Below are positions 8,145-16,896 of a stretch of 64,000 bases of DNA, piece after piece. Below the pieces are notes generated by a model. It did no database searches, was not told the origin of the DNA, and saw nothing but the letters and a program-made list of their open reading frames with translations. Position numbers and translations under genes: made by a program. The DNA is taken from the NCBI RefSeq assembly GCF_019634775.1, contig NZ_JAHCAS010000001.1, positions 868,001 to 932,000 of the forward strand, read 5' to 3'. This stretch comes from Dokdonella sp. GTDB taxonomy: Bacteria; Pseudomonadota; Gammaproteobacteria; Xanthomonadales; Rhodanobacteraceae. How positions within the stretch are numbered: the first letter of the stretch is position 1; each line of letters opens with the position of its first letter.

Positions 8145-8825
8145 ATGTCCGACGAACCGGTTACGCCATCCCCGGTACGCGTGTCCTTCGTGCTCGCCGT
8201 GCTCGGCTGGTTCGCACTGGCTGCATTCGCGCTGACGCGGGGCCATGGCGTGCTCGCGGCGGTCTGCGCCTTCCTGCTCGTCGTGCTGGTGCTGGCACCG
8301 CGGCTCGCCGCATGGCGCGGGTTTGCCTGGTCCACGCTGGCGATCGTCGGATCCGGTCTCGCCGCATTGGCCTGGCATGGCCATGGTCTGCTTGCGCTGG
8401 AAGCATTGCCGGTCGCGGTCAGTCTCGGCCTGGCCTGGTTGTTCGGGCACACCCTCGTCGGCGCGCGCAGGCCACTGATCGTGCGCCTGATCCACGTGAT
8501 CGAAGGCGAAGAACGCCTCGCCCTGCCCGGCGTCGCTGCCTATGCGCGCCGACTGACCCTGGCCTGGGCCGCGCTGATGCTCGTGCAGACACTGCTGTTC
8601 ATCGGTCTGCTCGGTGTGCGCCACGGCCTCGTCGGCTGGCCGCCGCGCGCCTTCGCCGATACCTGGCTGATGGTCGGCGGCTGGCTGGTGCCGCTCGCAT
8701 TCATGGCCGGCGAACTCGCATTCCGGCGCTGGCGATTGCCGCATGTGCCGCACGATTCGCCGCGTGTATTCCTGCGCCGGCTCGTTCGCAACTGGCCAGG
8801 CCTGCTGCGCGACACGGTACGCTGA
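8145..8825 (+). CDS. Aryl polyene cluster membrane protein (COG4648-like)
   Basis: A protein of about 226 residues with an estimated five to six hydrophobic segments (for example FVLAVLGWFALAAFAL, AVCAFLLVVLVLA, ALMLVQTLLFIGLLGV). It resembles the membrane protein that opens the export/assembly half of aryl polyene clusters. Its biochemical role is not established. The ATG at 8145 was chosen (MSDEPVTPS); an in-frame start at 8106 is possible. It is the first gene of a plus-strand run in which the following genes are separated by a few bases or overlap, which supports a single operon. Confidence 0.65.
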   Translation: MSDEPVTPSPVRVSFVLAVLGWFALAAFALTRGHGVLAAVCAFLLVVLVLAPRLAAWRGFAWSTLAIVGSGLAALAWHGHGLLALEALPVAVSLGLAWLFGHTLVGARRPLIVRLIHVIEGEERLALPGVAAYARRLTLAWAALMLVQTLLFIGLLGVRHGLVGWPPRAFADTWLMVGGWLVPLAFMAGELAFRRWRLPHVPHDSPRVFLRRLVRNWPGLLRDTVR

Positions 8826-8828
8826 GTG

Positions 8829-9128
8829 ATGTCCACCGACTTCACCACGCTCGATGGCACGCTGCGCATCGACCCCGCGCATCCCGCCCTGCCCGGTCAT
8901 TTCCCTGGTGATCCGATCGTGCCGGGCGTGGTCCTGCTCGACCATGTCGCCGCCCGCCTCGAGGGGGTCGGGTTTTCCGTGGCGAAGCTGTCGATGGTGA
9001 AGTTCCTCGCCCCGCTGCGCCCAGGCGAGGCCGCGGTGCTGAGCTTCCACGGTGATGCTGCGCGCCTGCGCTTCCGCGTCGAGCGCGACGGCACGCCGAT
9101 CCTCCACGGCGAAGCGGTGCTCGCATGA
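8829..9128 (+). CDS. Hotdog-fold hydroxyacyl-ACP dehydratase (FabZ/ApeI-like)
   Basis: A 99-residue single hotdog domain. HPALPGHFPGDPIVPGVVLL carries the GHFPGxPIxPGV signature with the catalytic histidine of FabZ-like dehydratases. Family role: removal of water from 3-hydroxyacyl-ACP to form the conjugated double bonds of the polyene. It starts 3 bases after the previous stop (GTG at 8826 or ATG at 8829; the ATG is preferred) and overlaps the next gene by 4 bases, so the unit is translationally coupled. A thioesterase role is the other option for this fold. Confidence 0.75.
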   Translation: MSTDFTTLDGTLRIDPAHPALPGHFPGDPIVPGVVLLDHVAARLEGVGFSVAKLSMVKFLAPLRPGEAAVLSFHGDAARLRFRVERDGTPILHGEAVLA

Positions 9129-10081
9129 GCGCGCACTGGAACGAACGCCGCGAAGGCGGTGGCCGGGCCGGCCTGTGGACGATCCTCAAGATCGGCCTGG
9201 TTTGCGGACGCCGCCTGTCGCGCCTGCTGCTGTATCCGATCACGCTGTACTTCTTCCTGCGCCGCAACGGCGAGCGCCGCGCCGCACGCGACTACCTGGA
9301 GCGCATGTTCGGCCGCCCGGCGAGCGCCTGGGGGGTAATGCGCCTCATGCATGCCTATGCGGCGACCACGCTCGACCGCATCTACCTGCTGACGCAGCGC
9401 GCCGGGGATTTCGACATCCACGTGTTCGGCCTCGACGAACTGCATGCGCAGATGGAGCATGGCCGCGGCGTGCTGCTGGTTGGCGCGCACGTCGGCAGCT
9501 TCGAGGCGTTGCGCGTGCTGTCGCTGAATCGCGAGGATGTCGACGTGCGCGTGGTGCTCGACACCCAGGCTACGCCGGTGATGACCGAGCTGCTGCATGC
9601 GCTGAACCCGAAGATCGCCGCCGGCGTGATCGATGCCTCGCGCCCCGGTCACGAGGTCGTGCTGGCCTTGCGCGAGGCGATGGAACACCGCGCGTTGGCG
9701 ACCTTGCTCGGCGACCGCGCACGTCCCGGCGAGGCGACCGTGGTCGTCGATTTTCTCGGCGCGCCGGCGCGCTTCCCGATCGCGCCGTTCCTGATCGCCA
9801 GCCTGCTCAAGGTGCCGCTGGTGTTCTGCGTCGGCCTGTATCGCGGCGGCGCGCGCTACGACCTGCACTTCGAGACGCTGGCCGAACGGCTCGAGCTGCC
9901 GCGGCGCGCACGCGAGGCCGAACTCAAGGCCATCGTTCAGCATTACGCACAACGCCTTGAGCATCATGTGCGCGCCCACCCCTGGAACTGGTTCAACTTC
10001 CATGACTTCTGGAACCTCGATGCTCCGTCTGCCGACCCTGCTGGCCTGCCTGCTGACGCCCTGCCTGAGCGCGGCCGCTGA
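9125..10081 (+). CDS. LpxL/HtrB-like acyltransferase of the aryl polyene cluster
   Basis: A 318-residue protein of the lysophospholipid acyltransferase (LpxL) superfamily. A hydrophobic anchor near residues 20-45 (LSRLLLYPITLYFFL) is followed by the catalytic HxxxxE in VGAHVGSFEAL near residue 122 and later PIAPFLIASLLKVPLVF. Inference from the cluster type: it attaches the finished aryl polyene to a lipid carrier in the inner membrane. It overlaps the previous gene by 4 bases. The next gene starts inside its last 60 bases. Confidence 0.8.
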   Translation: MSAHWNERREGGGRAGLWTILKIGLVCGRRLSRLLLYPITLYFFLRRNGERRAARDYLERMFGRPASAWGVMRLMHAYAATTLDRIYLLTQRAGDFDIHVFGLDELHAQMEHGRGVLLVGAHVGSFEALRVLSLNREDVDVRVVLDTQATPVMTELLHALNPKIAAGVIDASRPGHEVVLALREAMEHRALATLLGDRARPGEATVVVDFLGAPARFPIAPFLIASLLKVPLVFCVGLYRGGARYDLHFETLAERLELPRRAREAELKAIVQHYAQRLEHHVRAHPWNWFNFHDFWNLDAPSADPAGLPADALPERGR

Positions 10082-10655
10082 AGCCGGCCCGGCGGCGTTG
10101 GTCGCCGGCCTGAAGCGCGAACTGCCGGCACGCACGCCGTACACCGAGGTGCGCTTCGCGCAGATGTTCGACCGTCCGCTGGTTGCGCGCGGCGAACTCG
10201 AATACCTCGGTGCCGGCCGGCTCGGCAAGCGTGTCGACGTGCCCTACGCGGAAACCACCACGATCGCCGACGGCCAGGTGAAGGTGCAGCGCGGGACGCG
10301 CGCGCCACGCGAGATCGCGCTCGGCCAGATCCCCGAGCTCGAAGGGTTCCTGCGCGGCTTCAGCGCCCTGCTCGGCGGCGACGCCGACACGCTCGCGCGC
10401 GATTTCGAACTGACCACGCGCGGCGATGGCGCGCACTGGCAACTGAGCCTTGCACCGAAGGACACACGCCTGCGGCGCCGCGTGAAGTCGATCGTGGTCG
10501 ATGGCGCGCAGGCCGCCGCACGCTGCTTCACGATCAACGACGCCGACGGTGATTCGAGCGTGATGCTGGTGGAATCGCTGGCGGCGACCGAGCTGCCGAA
10601 GCCGTTGACGCCGCACAACCTCGATTTGATCTGTCGCGGCGTACTGGCGAAATGA
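10020..10655 (+). CDS. LolA-like outer-membrane lipoprotein carrier protein
   Basis: About 211 residues with a signal peptide (MLRLPTLLACLLTPCLSAAA) and a body typical of the LolA-related carriers of aryl polyene clusters (PYTEVRFAQMFDRPLVARGE, then LSLAPKDTRLRRRVKSIVV). Inferred role: periplasmic shuttling of the lipid-linked pigment to the outer membrane, working with the MMPL exporter encoded next. The start at 10020 lies within the acyltransferase gene (62-base overlap); an in-frame ATG at 10002 is also possible. Its stop overlaps the MMPL start by 4 bases. Confidence 0.75.
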   Translation: MLRLPTLLACLLTPCLSAAAEAGPAALVAGLKRELPARTPYTEVRFAQMFDRPLVARGELEYLGAGRLGKRVDVPYAETTTIADGQVKVQRGTRAPREIALGQIPELEGFLRGFSALLGGDADTLARDFELTTRGDGAHWQLSLAPKDTRLRRRVKSIVVDGAQAAARCFTINDADGDSSVMLVESLAATELPKPLTPHNLDLICRGVLAK

Positions 10656-12985
10656 CTGTACGTGCACGTCGTTGGCTGCTGCTCGCCGGTTGGGTACTCG
10701 TGCTCGGCGCACTCGCGCTGTTCGTGCAGCGCACGCTGAACATCTCGACCGACCTGCGCAGCTTCATGCCGCCGGCGCAGACCGCCGACCAGAAGCTCAT
10801 CATGGAGCAGATCGGTGAAGGGCCGGGTTCACGCCTGTTGCTGCTCGCCATCGGCGGCATCGACGAGACACAGGCGGCCGAACTGAGCCGCGGCCTGGTC
10901 GCCGCGCTGCGCGCCGATGCGCGTTTCGACGAAGTGGTCAACGGCGCCTTCGACGAGGACGTGCTGGCTGACGATTTCCTGCCGTACCGCTATCTGCTGA
11001 CCCCCTCGTTCGACGCGGCACCGCTCGATGCGGACCTGCTCGCCGAGGAACTCGCCATGCGCGTGGAGGATCTCGGTTCCCCGGCGGCGACCCTGCTCAA
11101 GCCACTGCTGCCGCGCGACCCGACGCTCGAAGTGATGAAGCTCGCCGAGCGCTGGTCACCGCCGAAGCCGCCGCGGATGCGCGAGGGGGTGTGGTTCTCC
11201 AACGAAGGCGAGGCCTTGTTGCTCGTGCAAACCAGGGCGCCCGGATTCGATCCGGCCGCCCAGGGCGAGGCGATCGGCGCGATCGAGGCGGCCTTTGCCG
11301 CATTGCCGGATCGCGGTGCGGCCAGCCTCGTGATCAGCGGTCCGGGCTACTTCACCACCCTGGTCAACGCGAACACGCGCGACGAGGCGCAATGGCTCGG
11401 CCACCTCAGCACGATCGGTTTCGTGATCCTGCTGCTGATTGCCTACCGCAGCCTCGCCGTGCTCGGCCTGGCCGCCCTGCCGATCGCCTCGGGTGCACTG
11501 GCCGGCGTCGGCGCGATCGCCGCGTGGTTCGGCGAGATGCATGGCATCACGCTGGCTTTCGGCTTCACCCTGCTCGGCGTCGCCCAGGAATACCCGATCC
11601 GCGTGCTCAGTCATCGTCGCGCCGGCGCAAGCGCGCTCGAAAGCGTGCGCGCGCTGTGGCCGCTGCTGCTGACCGCGATCGCATCCGCTTGCATTGCCTA
11701 CCTGGCCTTCTTCGCCTCCGGCGTGACCGGCCTCGAACAGCTCGCCGTGTTCACCATCAGCGGCCTGATCGTTGCCGGCCTGAGCACGCGCCACCTGCTG
11801 CCGCGCGTGTTGCCCGAGCGCTTCCGCGATGCCGCCGACGCCCCGGGCATCGCGAGCGCCTGGGCCTTCGTCGAGCGCATGCCGCGCCCGCGCTGGCTGC
11901 CGCCGCTGCTGCTCATCGTCGCCGCGACGATGCTGTGGTTCGCGCCGACCCCGTTCTGGGAGAACAACCTCGCCGCATTGACGCCGGTGCCGAAAGACCT
12001 GCTCGAACGCGAAGGCCGCCTGCGCGGCGCGCTCGGCGCGCCGGACGTACGCTATCTGGTCGTGCTCGATGCGGACAGCGCCGATGGCGTGCTTGCGCTG
12101 TCGGAACGCATCACGCCCGCGGTCGAGGCCCTGGTCGCGCGCGACGCGGTCGAGGCTGTCGAGTTGCCGAGCCGCTACCTGCCGAGCCTGGCCACGCAGG
12201 AACGCCGCCGCCAGCAGTTGCCGGATCGCGTCACGCTAGCCGCTGCGCTGGCCGAAGCACAACGAGACCTGCCGTTCCGCGCCGACCTGTTCGCGCCGTT
12301 CCTCGATGACGTCGAACGTGCACGCACGCTCGAACCACTGACCCCGCAAGCCTTCGCCAACTCGCCGCTCGGCACGCGCCTCGCCGCGATGCTGGTCGAG
12401 CGCGCCGGCCGCTGGCTTGGTCTCGGCACCGTGGTCGGCCTGCGCGACACGGCGGCCTTCGATGCGCTCGGCGCGAGCACCGACGGCCGGGTGCGCCTGC
12501 TCGATCTCAAGGCGGCGTCGGAATCGCTGGTGGTGGCTTACCGCGAACGCATCCTGCACGCCTTCGCGATCGCGATCGTGTTGCTCGCGGCGACCGTGTT
12601 CATCGCCTTTCGCGACATCAAGCGTGCCTGGCACGTGCTGGCGCCGATGACCCTGGCGACGATCCTCGTACTCGCCGTGCTGCGCATCGGCGGCGTGTCG
12701 CTGTCGCTGTTCCATCTGGTCGCCCTGACCCTCGCCGCTGGCCTCGGCCTGCACTACGCGCTGTTCTTCGAGCGCCAGGTGCCGGATGTCGCCGAGGCGC
12801 GGCGGACCCTGCACGCGACCCTCGTCTGCATCATCTCGGCCCTGCTCGTATTCGCCCTGCTGGCCTGGTCATCGCTGCCCGTGCTGCGCGCGATCGGCCT
12901 CACGGTGAGTCTGGGCGTAGGGTTTCATTTCTGCCTTTCGATCCTGATGGCGCGACACGCGCAAGAGCGCGGGAACGGGGATTAG
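10652..12985 (+). CDS. MMPL/RND-family exporter of the aryl polyene cluster
   Basis: A 777-residue polytopic protein with the MMPL plan: a first membrane segment (WLLLAGWVLVLGALALFVQ), a large periplasmic loop to about residue 240, a bundle of five segments to about 400 (including SIGFVILLLIAYRSLAVLGL-type helices and EYPIRVLSH), another segment near 415, a second loop, and a final bundle from 625 to 770. Role by family and context: proton-driven extraction or transport of the polyene lipid from the inner membrane, handing over to the LolA-like protein. It is translationally coupled to the LolA gene by a 4-base overlap and followed after 3 bases by the second dehydratase. Confidence 0.85.
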   Translation: MTVRARRWLLLAGWVLVLGALALFVQRTLNISTDLRSFMPPAQTADQKLIMEQIGEGPGSRLLLLAIGGIDETQAAELSRGLVAALRADARFDEVVNGAFDEDVLADDFLPYRYLLTPSFDAAPLDADLLAEELAMRVEDLGSPAATLLKPLLPRDPTLEVMKLAERWSPPKPPRMREGVWFSNEGEALLLVQTRAPGFDPAAQGEAIGAIEAAFAALPDRGAASLVISGPGYFTTLVNANTRDEAQWLGHLSTIGFVILLLIAYRSLAVLGLAALPIASGALAGVGAIAAWFGEMHGITLAFGFTLLGVAQEYPIRVLSHRRAGASALESVRALWPLLLTAIASACIAYLAFFASGVTGLEQLAVFTISGLIVAGLSTRHLLPRVLPERFRDAADAPGIASAWAFVERMPRPRWLPPLLLIVAATMLWFAPTPFWENNLAALTPVPKDLLEREGRLRGALGAPDVRYLVVLDADSADGVLALSERITPAVEALVARDAVEAVELPSRYLPSLATQERRRQQLPDRVTLAAALAEAQRDLPFRADLFAPFLDDVERARTLEPLTPQAFANSPLGTRLAAMLVERAGRWLGLGTVVGLRDTAAFDALGASTDGRVRLLDLKAASESLVVAYRERILHAFAIAIVLLAATVFIAFRDIKRAWHVLAPMTLATILVLAVLRIGGVSLSLFHLVALTLAAGLGLHYALFFERQVPDVAEARRTLHATLVCIISALLVFALLAWSSLPVLRAIGLTVSLGVGFHFCLSILMARHAQERGNGD

Positions 12986-12988
12986 GGG

Positions 12989-13483
12989 ATGGGCAATGGA
13001 GACAGGCAAGGCGCGCATGGGCGTGATGTCGTGATCGACAAGTCCGAATGGGCGAGGCTGATTCCGCACCAGGGCCTGATGTGCCTGCTCGATAGGGTCA
13101 TCGGCTGGGACGAGGCGTGCATCCATGCGCGCAGCGCCTCGCATCGGCGCGCGGACAATCCGCTGCGCGGCGACGGCGTGCTGCGCGCCGTGCACCTGTG
13201 CGAGTACGGTGCGCAGGCGATGACCGTGCATGGCGCCCTGCTCGCGCGCGCGGCCGGCGGCGCGGCGGCACCGGGTTACCTGGTTTCGCTGCGCGGCGTC
13301 GAACTCGCGCGCCCACGCATCGACGACCTCGGCGGCGAACTCGACGTGCATGCCGAACGCCTGCTCGGCGGCGATGGCAGCTGGCAGTACGCGTTCCGCA
13401 TCGAGCACGCCGGCGACGTGATCGGCCGTGGCCGCGCGGCGGTGATGCTGCACCCAAGCCCGGAGCAGCAAGCCCGCGCGTAG
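12989..13483 (+). CDS. Hotdog-fold dehydratase (ApeP/FabA-like)
   Basis: A 164-residue hotdog protein. LIPHQGLMCLLDRVIGWDE is the IPHxxxMxLLDxV motif of the 3-hydroxyacyl-ACP dehydratases found in aryl polyene clusters, and the later VHLCEYGAQAMTVHGALLA helix fits the same family. It probably works with the FabG-like reductase and the other dehydratase in each chain-extension cycle. The first 14 residues (MGNGDRQGAHGRDV) look non-conserved, so a GTG start around VIDKSEW is possible. The start region carries a GGGGATTAGGGGATGGGCAA purine-rich stretch related to the intergenic GGGATTGGGG elements. Confidence 0.75.
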   Translation: MGNGDRQGAHGRDVVIDKSEWARLIPHQGLMCLLDRVIGWDEACIHARSASHRRADNPLRGDGVLRAVHLCEYGAQAMTVHGALLARAAGGAAAPGYLVSLRGVELARPRIDDLGGELDVHAERLLGGDGSWQYAFRIEHAGDVIGRGRAAVMLHPSPEQQARA

Positions 13484-13616
13484 GGGCCCCCTCTGGGCGC
13501 GATCGTTCTTCGCCGTGGTTCCAGTCGCGCACAGGGTGCGCTCCTGCGCGGTTGTCCTTCGTGCTTCAATCCATGCCCATGTCTTCCAGGCTTCCGCTCC
13601 CGGCAGGAGGGACCCC

Positions 13617-14348
13617 ATGACCACAACACCCCGCCGCGCTCTCGTCACCGGCGGCAGCGGCGACATCGGCAGCGCGATCGCGCACGCACTCGCAGCGCAG
13701 GGCCATCATGTGATCGTGCATGCGAACGCGCGACTGCAACGCGCCGAGGCGGTGGCGGCGGCAATCCGCGCCGGGGGTGGCTCGGCCGAGGCGGTGGCCT
13801 TCGACGTCGCCGCTGGCGCGAGCGTGGATGCCGCGCTGGAACGCCTGCTCGAAGCCGGGCCGATCGGCATCGTCGTCAACAACGCCGGCATCCACGACGA
13901 TGCGCCGATGGCGGGCATGAACGATGCCCAGTGGCATCGCGTCATCGATGTCTCGCTGCATGGCTTCTTCCACGTTACCCGCCCGCTGCTGCTGCCGATG
14001 TCGCGACAGCGCTGGGGCCGCATCGTCAGCGTCTCGTCGGTGGCGGCCGTGCTCGGCAACCGCGGCCAGGTCAACTACGCGGCGGCCAAGGCGGCGTTGC
14101 ACGGCGCCACGAAGTCGCTGGCCCGCGAGATGGCCTCGCGCGGCATCAGCGCAAACGTCGTTGCGCCGGGCTTGGTCGAAGGCACGATGCTCGGCGACCA
14201 GTTCGATGCCGCGCAGGTCAAGGCGCTCGTCCCCGCCGGTCGCGCCGGCACTCCGGCCGAGGTCGCCGCTGTCGTCGCCTTCCTGTGTTCGGATGCCGCC
14301 GGTTACGTCAACGGCCAGGTCATCGGCGTCAATGGTGGGATGGGATAG
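13617..14348 (+). CDS. FabG-like 3-ketoacyl-ACP reductase
   Basis: A 243-residue short-chain dehydrogenase. ALVTGGSGDIGSAIAHALA is the TGxxxGxG cofactor loop, followed by NNAGIHDD, the catalytic serine in IVSVSSVAAV, and YxxxK as YAAAKAAL near residue 150. Role in context: NADPH-dependent reduction of the 3-keto group in polyene chain extension. The start at 13617 has a strong GGCAGGAGGG ribosome-binding site; the frame is open upstream but not conserved. It lies 133 bases after the previous gene and ends just before a large palindrome. Confidence 0.85.
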   Translation: MTTTPRRALVTGGSGDIGSAIAHALAAQGHHVIVHANARLQRAEAVAAAIRAGGGSAEAVAFDVAAGASVDAALERLLEAGPIGIVVNNAGIHDDAPMAGMNDAQWHRVIDVSLHGFFHVTRPLLLPMSRQRWGRIVSVSSVAAVLGNRGQVNYAAAKAALHGATKSLAREMASRGISANVVAPGLVEGTMLGDQFDAAQVKALVPAGRAGTPAEVAAVVAFLCSDAAGYVNGQVIGVNGGMG

Positions 14349-14375
14349 CAACGCCCTGCGCGACCGCTCTTCGCC

Positions 14376-14443
14376 GGAGCCCGTTCACGGGCGATGCTCT
14401 TCGACGACATCACAACCCAAGGCATCGCCCATGAACGGGCTCC
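14376..14443. repeat. Large palindrome between convergent pigment-cluster arms
   Basis: The left arm, 22 bases from 14376, starts GGAGCCCGTTCACGGGCG. The right arm, 14422-14443, is its reverse complement with one mismatch, and the loop is about 24 bases. It lies between the stops of the FabG-like and halogenase-like genes, so it may act as a bidirectional terminator. It belongs to a dispersed REP-like family (also at 3799 and 18983). Confidence 0.8.
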
Positions 14444-14458
14444 TGCAGGGATGTCGGT

Positions 14459-16045
14459 TCAGGCCACGCGCGCGAACAGCGGCGTCGAGCCTTGGCTGTC
14501 GGGCGCGGGCAGGCCGGTGTCGATGCCGGCGCGGACGGCGCGGGTGGTGATGGTGGCGGCAAGATCACGCAGCCTAGCCAGCCCATCACGCACGCGAACA
14601 CGCGTGCCGTCGGCATCAAGGCGGTCGCGCAGGGCGCGGTTCATCTGCAGAAACCAGTCGAGCTTGCCCTGGTCCCACATCACCGGCCGGCTCTCGCGCG
14701 TGCCATGCGCGTACCAGCGGCGGAACAGCGCCTGCAGGTCACGGTTCAGCGTGGCGGCGGCGAGCATGTCCTCGCGCAGGTCGCCGAGCACGGCGAGATC
14801 GGCGAGGCGCTCCTGGAAGAACAGCGGGCAGAGGATGCCCCAGTAGTAGGCATAGTCCCAGATGATCTTGATCGCCATGATCTCGGCGTCGCCGAAGATC
14901 GCGTACTGATCGCGGTACAGGCTCAGGGTGTTCTCGTAGAACGAGAAATAGAGTTGTTCGTAGAGGCGTGCGTACGGGGCGATGCTGCGGCCTTCGCGAT
15001 CGTGGGCGACCAGCTCGCAGATGTAGGTGTTGGCGATCGCGATGAAATCGCTGCCGGGCGAATAGAACGGGTCGAGGAACACACCGGCCTCGCCGGTCAG
15101 CGCCCAGCGGTCGCCCGAAAACACCTGTTTGCAGCCGTAGGAGAAGCCGCGCAGGAACAGGAAATCCATGAGCCGCCCGCGCTGCGCCTCGCAATGGCGC
15201 GCGACCAGCGGCTGGTGTTCACGCAGCCAGTCGAGCGCCTTGTCGAACGTGTTCATGCGTTCGAGCGGATGCCGTCGCGCGTCGCAGACGATGCCGACCG
15301 AATGCGCGCCCGAGCCGAGCGGGATCAACCAGACCCAGTAGCCCTCGCCACAGAGATGGTTGGTCGAACGCCAGCGTTCGGGCGGTGAGCAGCGCGTGCC
15401 CCAGGTCGGGTCGTCGCACCAGGCGTCGATCGAGAGCCGCGCGTCGATGCGAAACCACACCGAATTGACGTCGTGGCCGTTCGCCTCGGCAAGGCCGAGC
15501 TTGCGCTTGACCAGGCCGGCTCGGCCGGAAGCGTCGACCAGCCAGCGTGCGCTGAACGCCTGGTCCGCGTCAGCGATCGTCGCGCGCACGTGGTGGAGCT
15601 GGTCACCCTGGCCGACGTCGATCGCGCGTACGGTCGCTGCGTCGATGAAGCGCGCACCGAGCGCGTGCACGCGTTCGCGGAGATGGTTCTCGAACACGCC
15701 ACGGTCGATCTGCCAGGTCGGCGTCGGCATGACCCGGCTGACCCCGAGTTCGGTGATGCCTTCGAGATCCTCTCTGCCTTCCGACCAGAAGAAGCGGAAG
15801 CCGAACTTGCGGATGTGCTCGGCATCGAGGTGCTCGCGCAGGCCGAGGGTCTCGGCGAAGTACTGCGCACCGATCTCGACGGTCGATTCGCCGACCTTGT
15901 GCGCGGCAACCGGCACCGGATGCCGCTTGCGCTCGAGCACGACCACGTCGATGTCGGGAAAGCGCCGACGCAGCTGCACGGCGAGGCACAAGCCGGCGAG
16001 GCCACCGCCAAGGATCAGCACGTCGCATCGGGTCGGCTCGGTCAT
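14459..16045 (-). CDS. Flavin-dependent halogenase-like protein (tryptophan halogenase type)
   Basis: A 528-residue FAD enzyme. CDVLILGGGLAGLCLAVQL is the nucleotide-binding start, HKVGESTVEIGAQYF the GES loop, IRKFGFRFFW supplies a lysine at the expected catalytic position, and GYWVWLIPLGSG fits the WxWxIP halogenase signature. TGEAGVFLDPFYSPGSDF is the C-terminal FAD contact. Only about 25 percent of it looks alignable with the other halogenase-like gene (6589), so the two are not a recent duplication. Inference: it halogenates the aryl ring or acts as a related oxidase. It is the last gene of the minus-strand arm, 31 bases after the glycosyltransferase. Confidence 0.75.
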   Translation of the reverse strand: MTEPTRCDVLILGGGLAGLCLAVQLRRRFPDIDVVVLERKRHPVPVAAHKVGESTVEIGAQYFAETLGLREHLDAEHIRKFGFRFFWSEGREDLEGITELGVSRVMPTPTWQIDRGVFENHLRERVHALGARFIDAATVRAIDVGQGDQLHHVRATIADADQAFSARWLVDASGRAGLVKRKLGLAEANGHDVNSVWFRIDARLSIDAWCDDPTWGTRCSPPERWRSTNHLCGEGYWVWLIPLGSGAHSVGIVCDARRHPLERMNTFDKALDWLREHQPLVARHCEAQRGRLMDFLFLRGFSYGCKQVFSGDRWALTGEAGVFLDPFYSPGSDFIAIANTYICELVAHDREGRSIAPYARLYEQLYFSFYENTLSLYRDQYAIFGDAEIMAIKIIWDYAYYWGILCPLFFQERLADLAVLGDLREDMLAAATLNRDLQALFRRWYAHGTRESRPVMWDQGKLDWFLQMNRALRDRLDADGTRVRVRDGLARLRDLAATITTRAVRAGIDTGLPAPDSQGSTPLFARVA

Positions 16046-16076
16046 GCTGGAACCCTCGTCGCCGGCCCTTGCCCGT

Positions 16077-16838
16077 TCAGGCGTGCGCGCCAGCCAGTGG
16101 TGGATCGATCACGCGCGGTGGCGTGTCATGCGAACGCCGGTAGCTTGCCACGACATGGCCATAGTGGATCACGCGCAGGATGGTGTACCAGGTGATGCGG
16201 GTGACGTCGATCACCGGACGGAAGTGGCTGCGTCGCGCGCCGGGCTGGTAGCGGATGTCGATCGGCACCGAGACGACGCCGAGGCCGAGTTCGCGCACCG
16301 CGGCGATCAGGATGGCGGCTTCGAACACGAAACCCTGCGCGGGCAGGTCGACCAGTTCGAGCGCGCGGCGCGGGTAGTAGCGCTGGCCGCTCTGCGTGTC
16401 GGCGACCGGGATGCCACAGCCCCAGGAGATGCCCCAGTCGGCCACCGCGTTGGCACGGCGGCGCGCAGCCGGCTGGTTCTCGCGGCCGCGGATGCGCGCA
16501 CCGATGACGAGATGATCGGGGTACTGGCGGGCGGCGGCGATCAGGCGCGGCACGTCGGCTGCGCTGTGCTGGCCGTCGCCGTCCATGGTCACCACGGCAT
16601 CGAAGCCGCGGCGCAACGCCTCGCGAAACCCTTCGCGCAGGCTCTCGCCCTTGCCCTGCGGCGTGGCATGGCGGAGCACCTGCACCGGCAGATCGGCAAT
16701 GCGTTCGAGCGTGGCATCGGTGGAGCCGTCGTCGACCACGATGACATCGGCACAGACCGCCAGCGCCGAGGTCACCACCTCGCGGATCGCGAGCTCCTCG
16801 TTGAGGGCCGGTATCAGGATGGCTATGCGCGGACTCAT
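16077..16838 (-). CDS. Family 2 glycosyltransferase
   Basis: A 253-residue GT-A fold enzyme. IAILIPALNEELAIREVV and VIVVDDGSTDATLERI form the nucleotide-sugar site, and TMDGDGQHSAADVPRLI contains the metal-binding DxD. It is DPM1/DPG-synthase-like in length but has no long C-terminal membrane domain. A GT2 is a standard member of aryl polyene clusters, where it probably modifies or assembles the lipid or sugar anchor. It lies between the chain-length factor and the second halogenase in the same orientation. Confidence 0.85.
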   Translation of the reverse strand: MSPRIAILIPALNEELAIREVVTSALAVCADVIVVDDGSTDATLERIADLPVQVLRHATPQGKGESLREGFREALRRGFDAVVTMDGDGQHSAADVPRLIAAARQYPDHLVIGARIRGRENQPAARRRANAVADWGISWGCGIPVADTQSGQRYYPRRALELVDLPAQGFVFEAAILIAAVRELGLGVVSVPIDIRYQPGARRSHFRPVIDVTRITWYTILRVIHYGHVVASYRRSHDTPPRVIDPPLAGAHA

Positions 16839-16896
16839 CGGCCCGTTCGTCCATCGTGCGCACGCGCGGTTGCGTGCCGAGTGCCATCCGCGACGG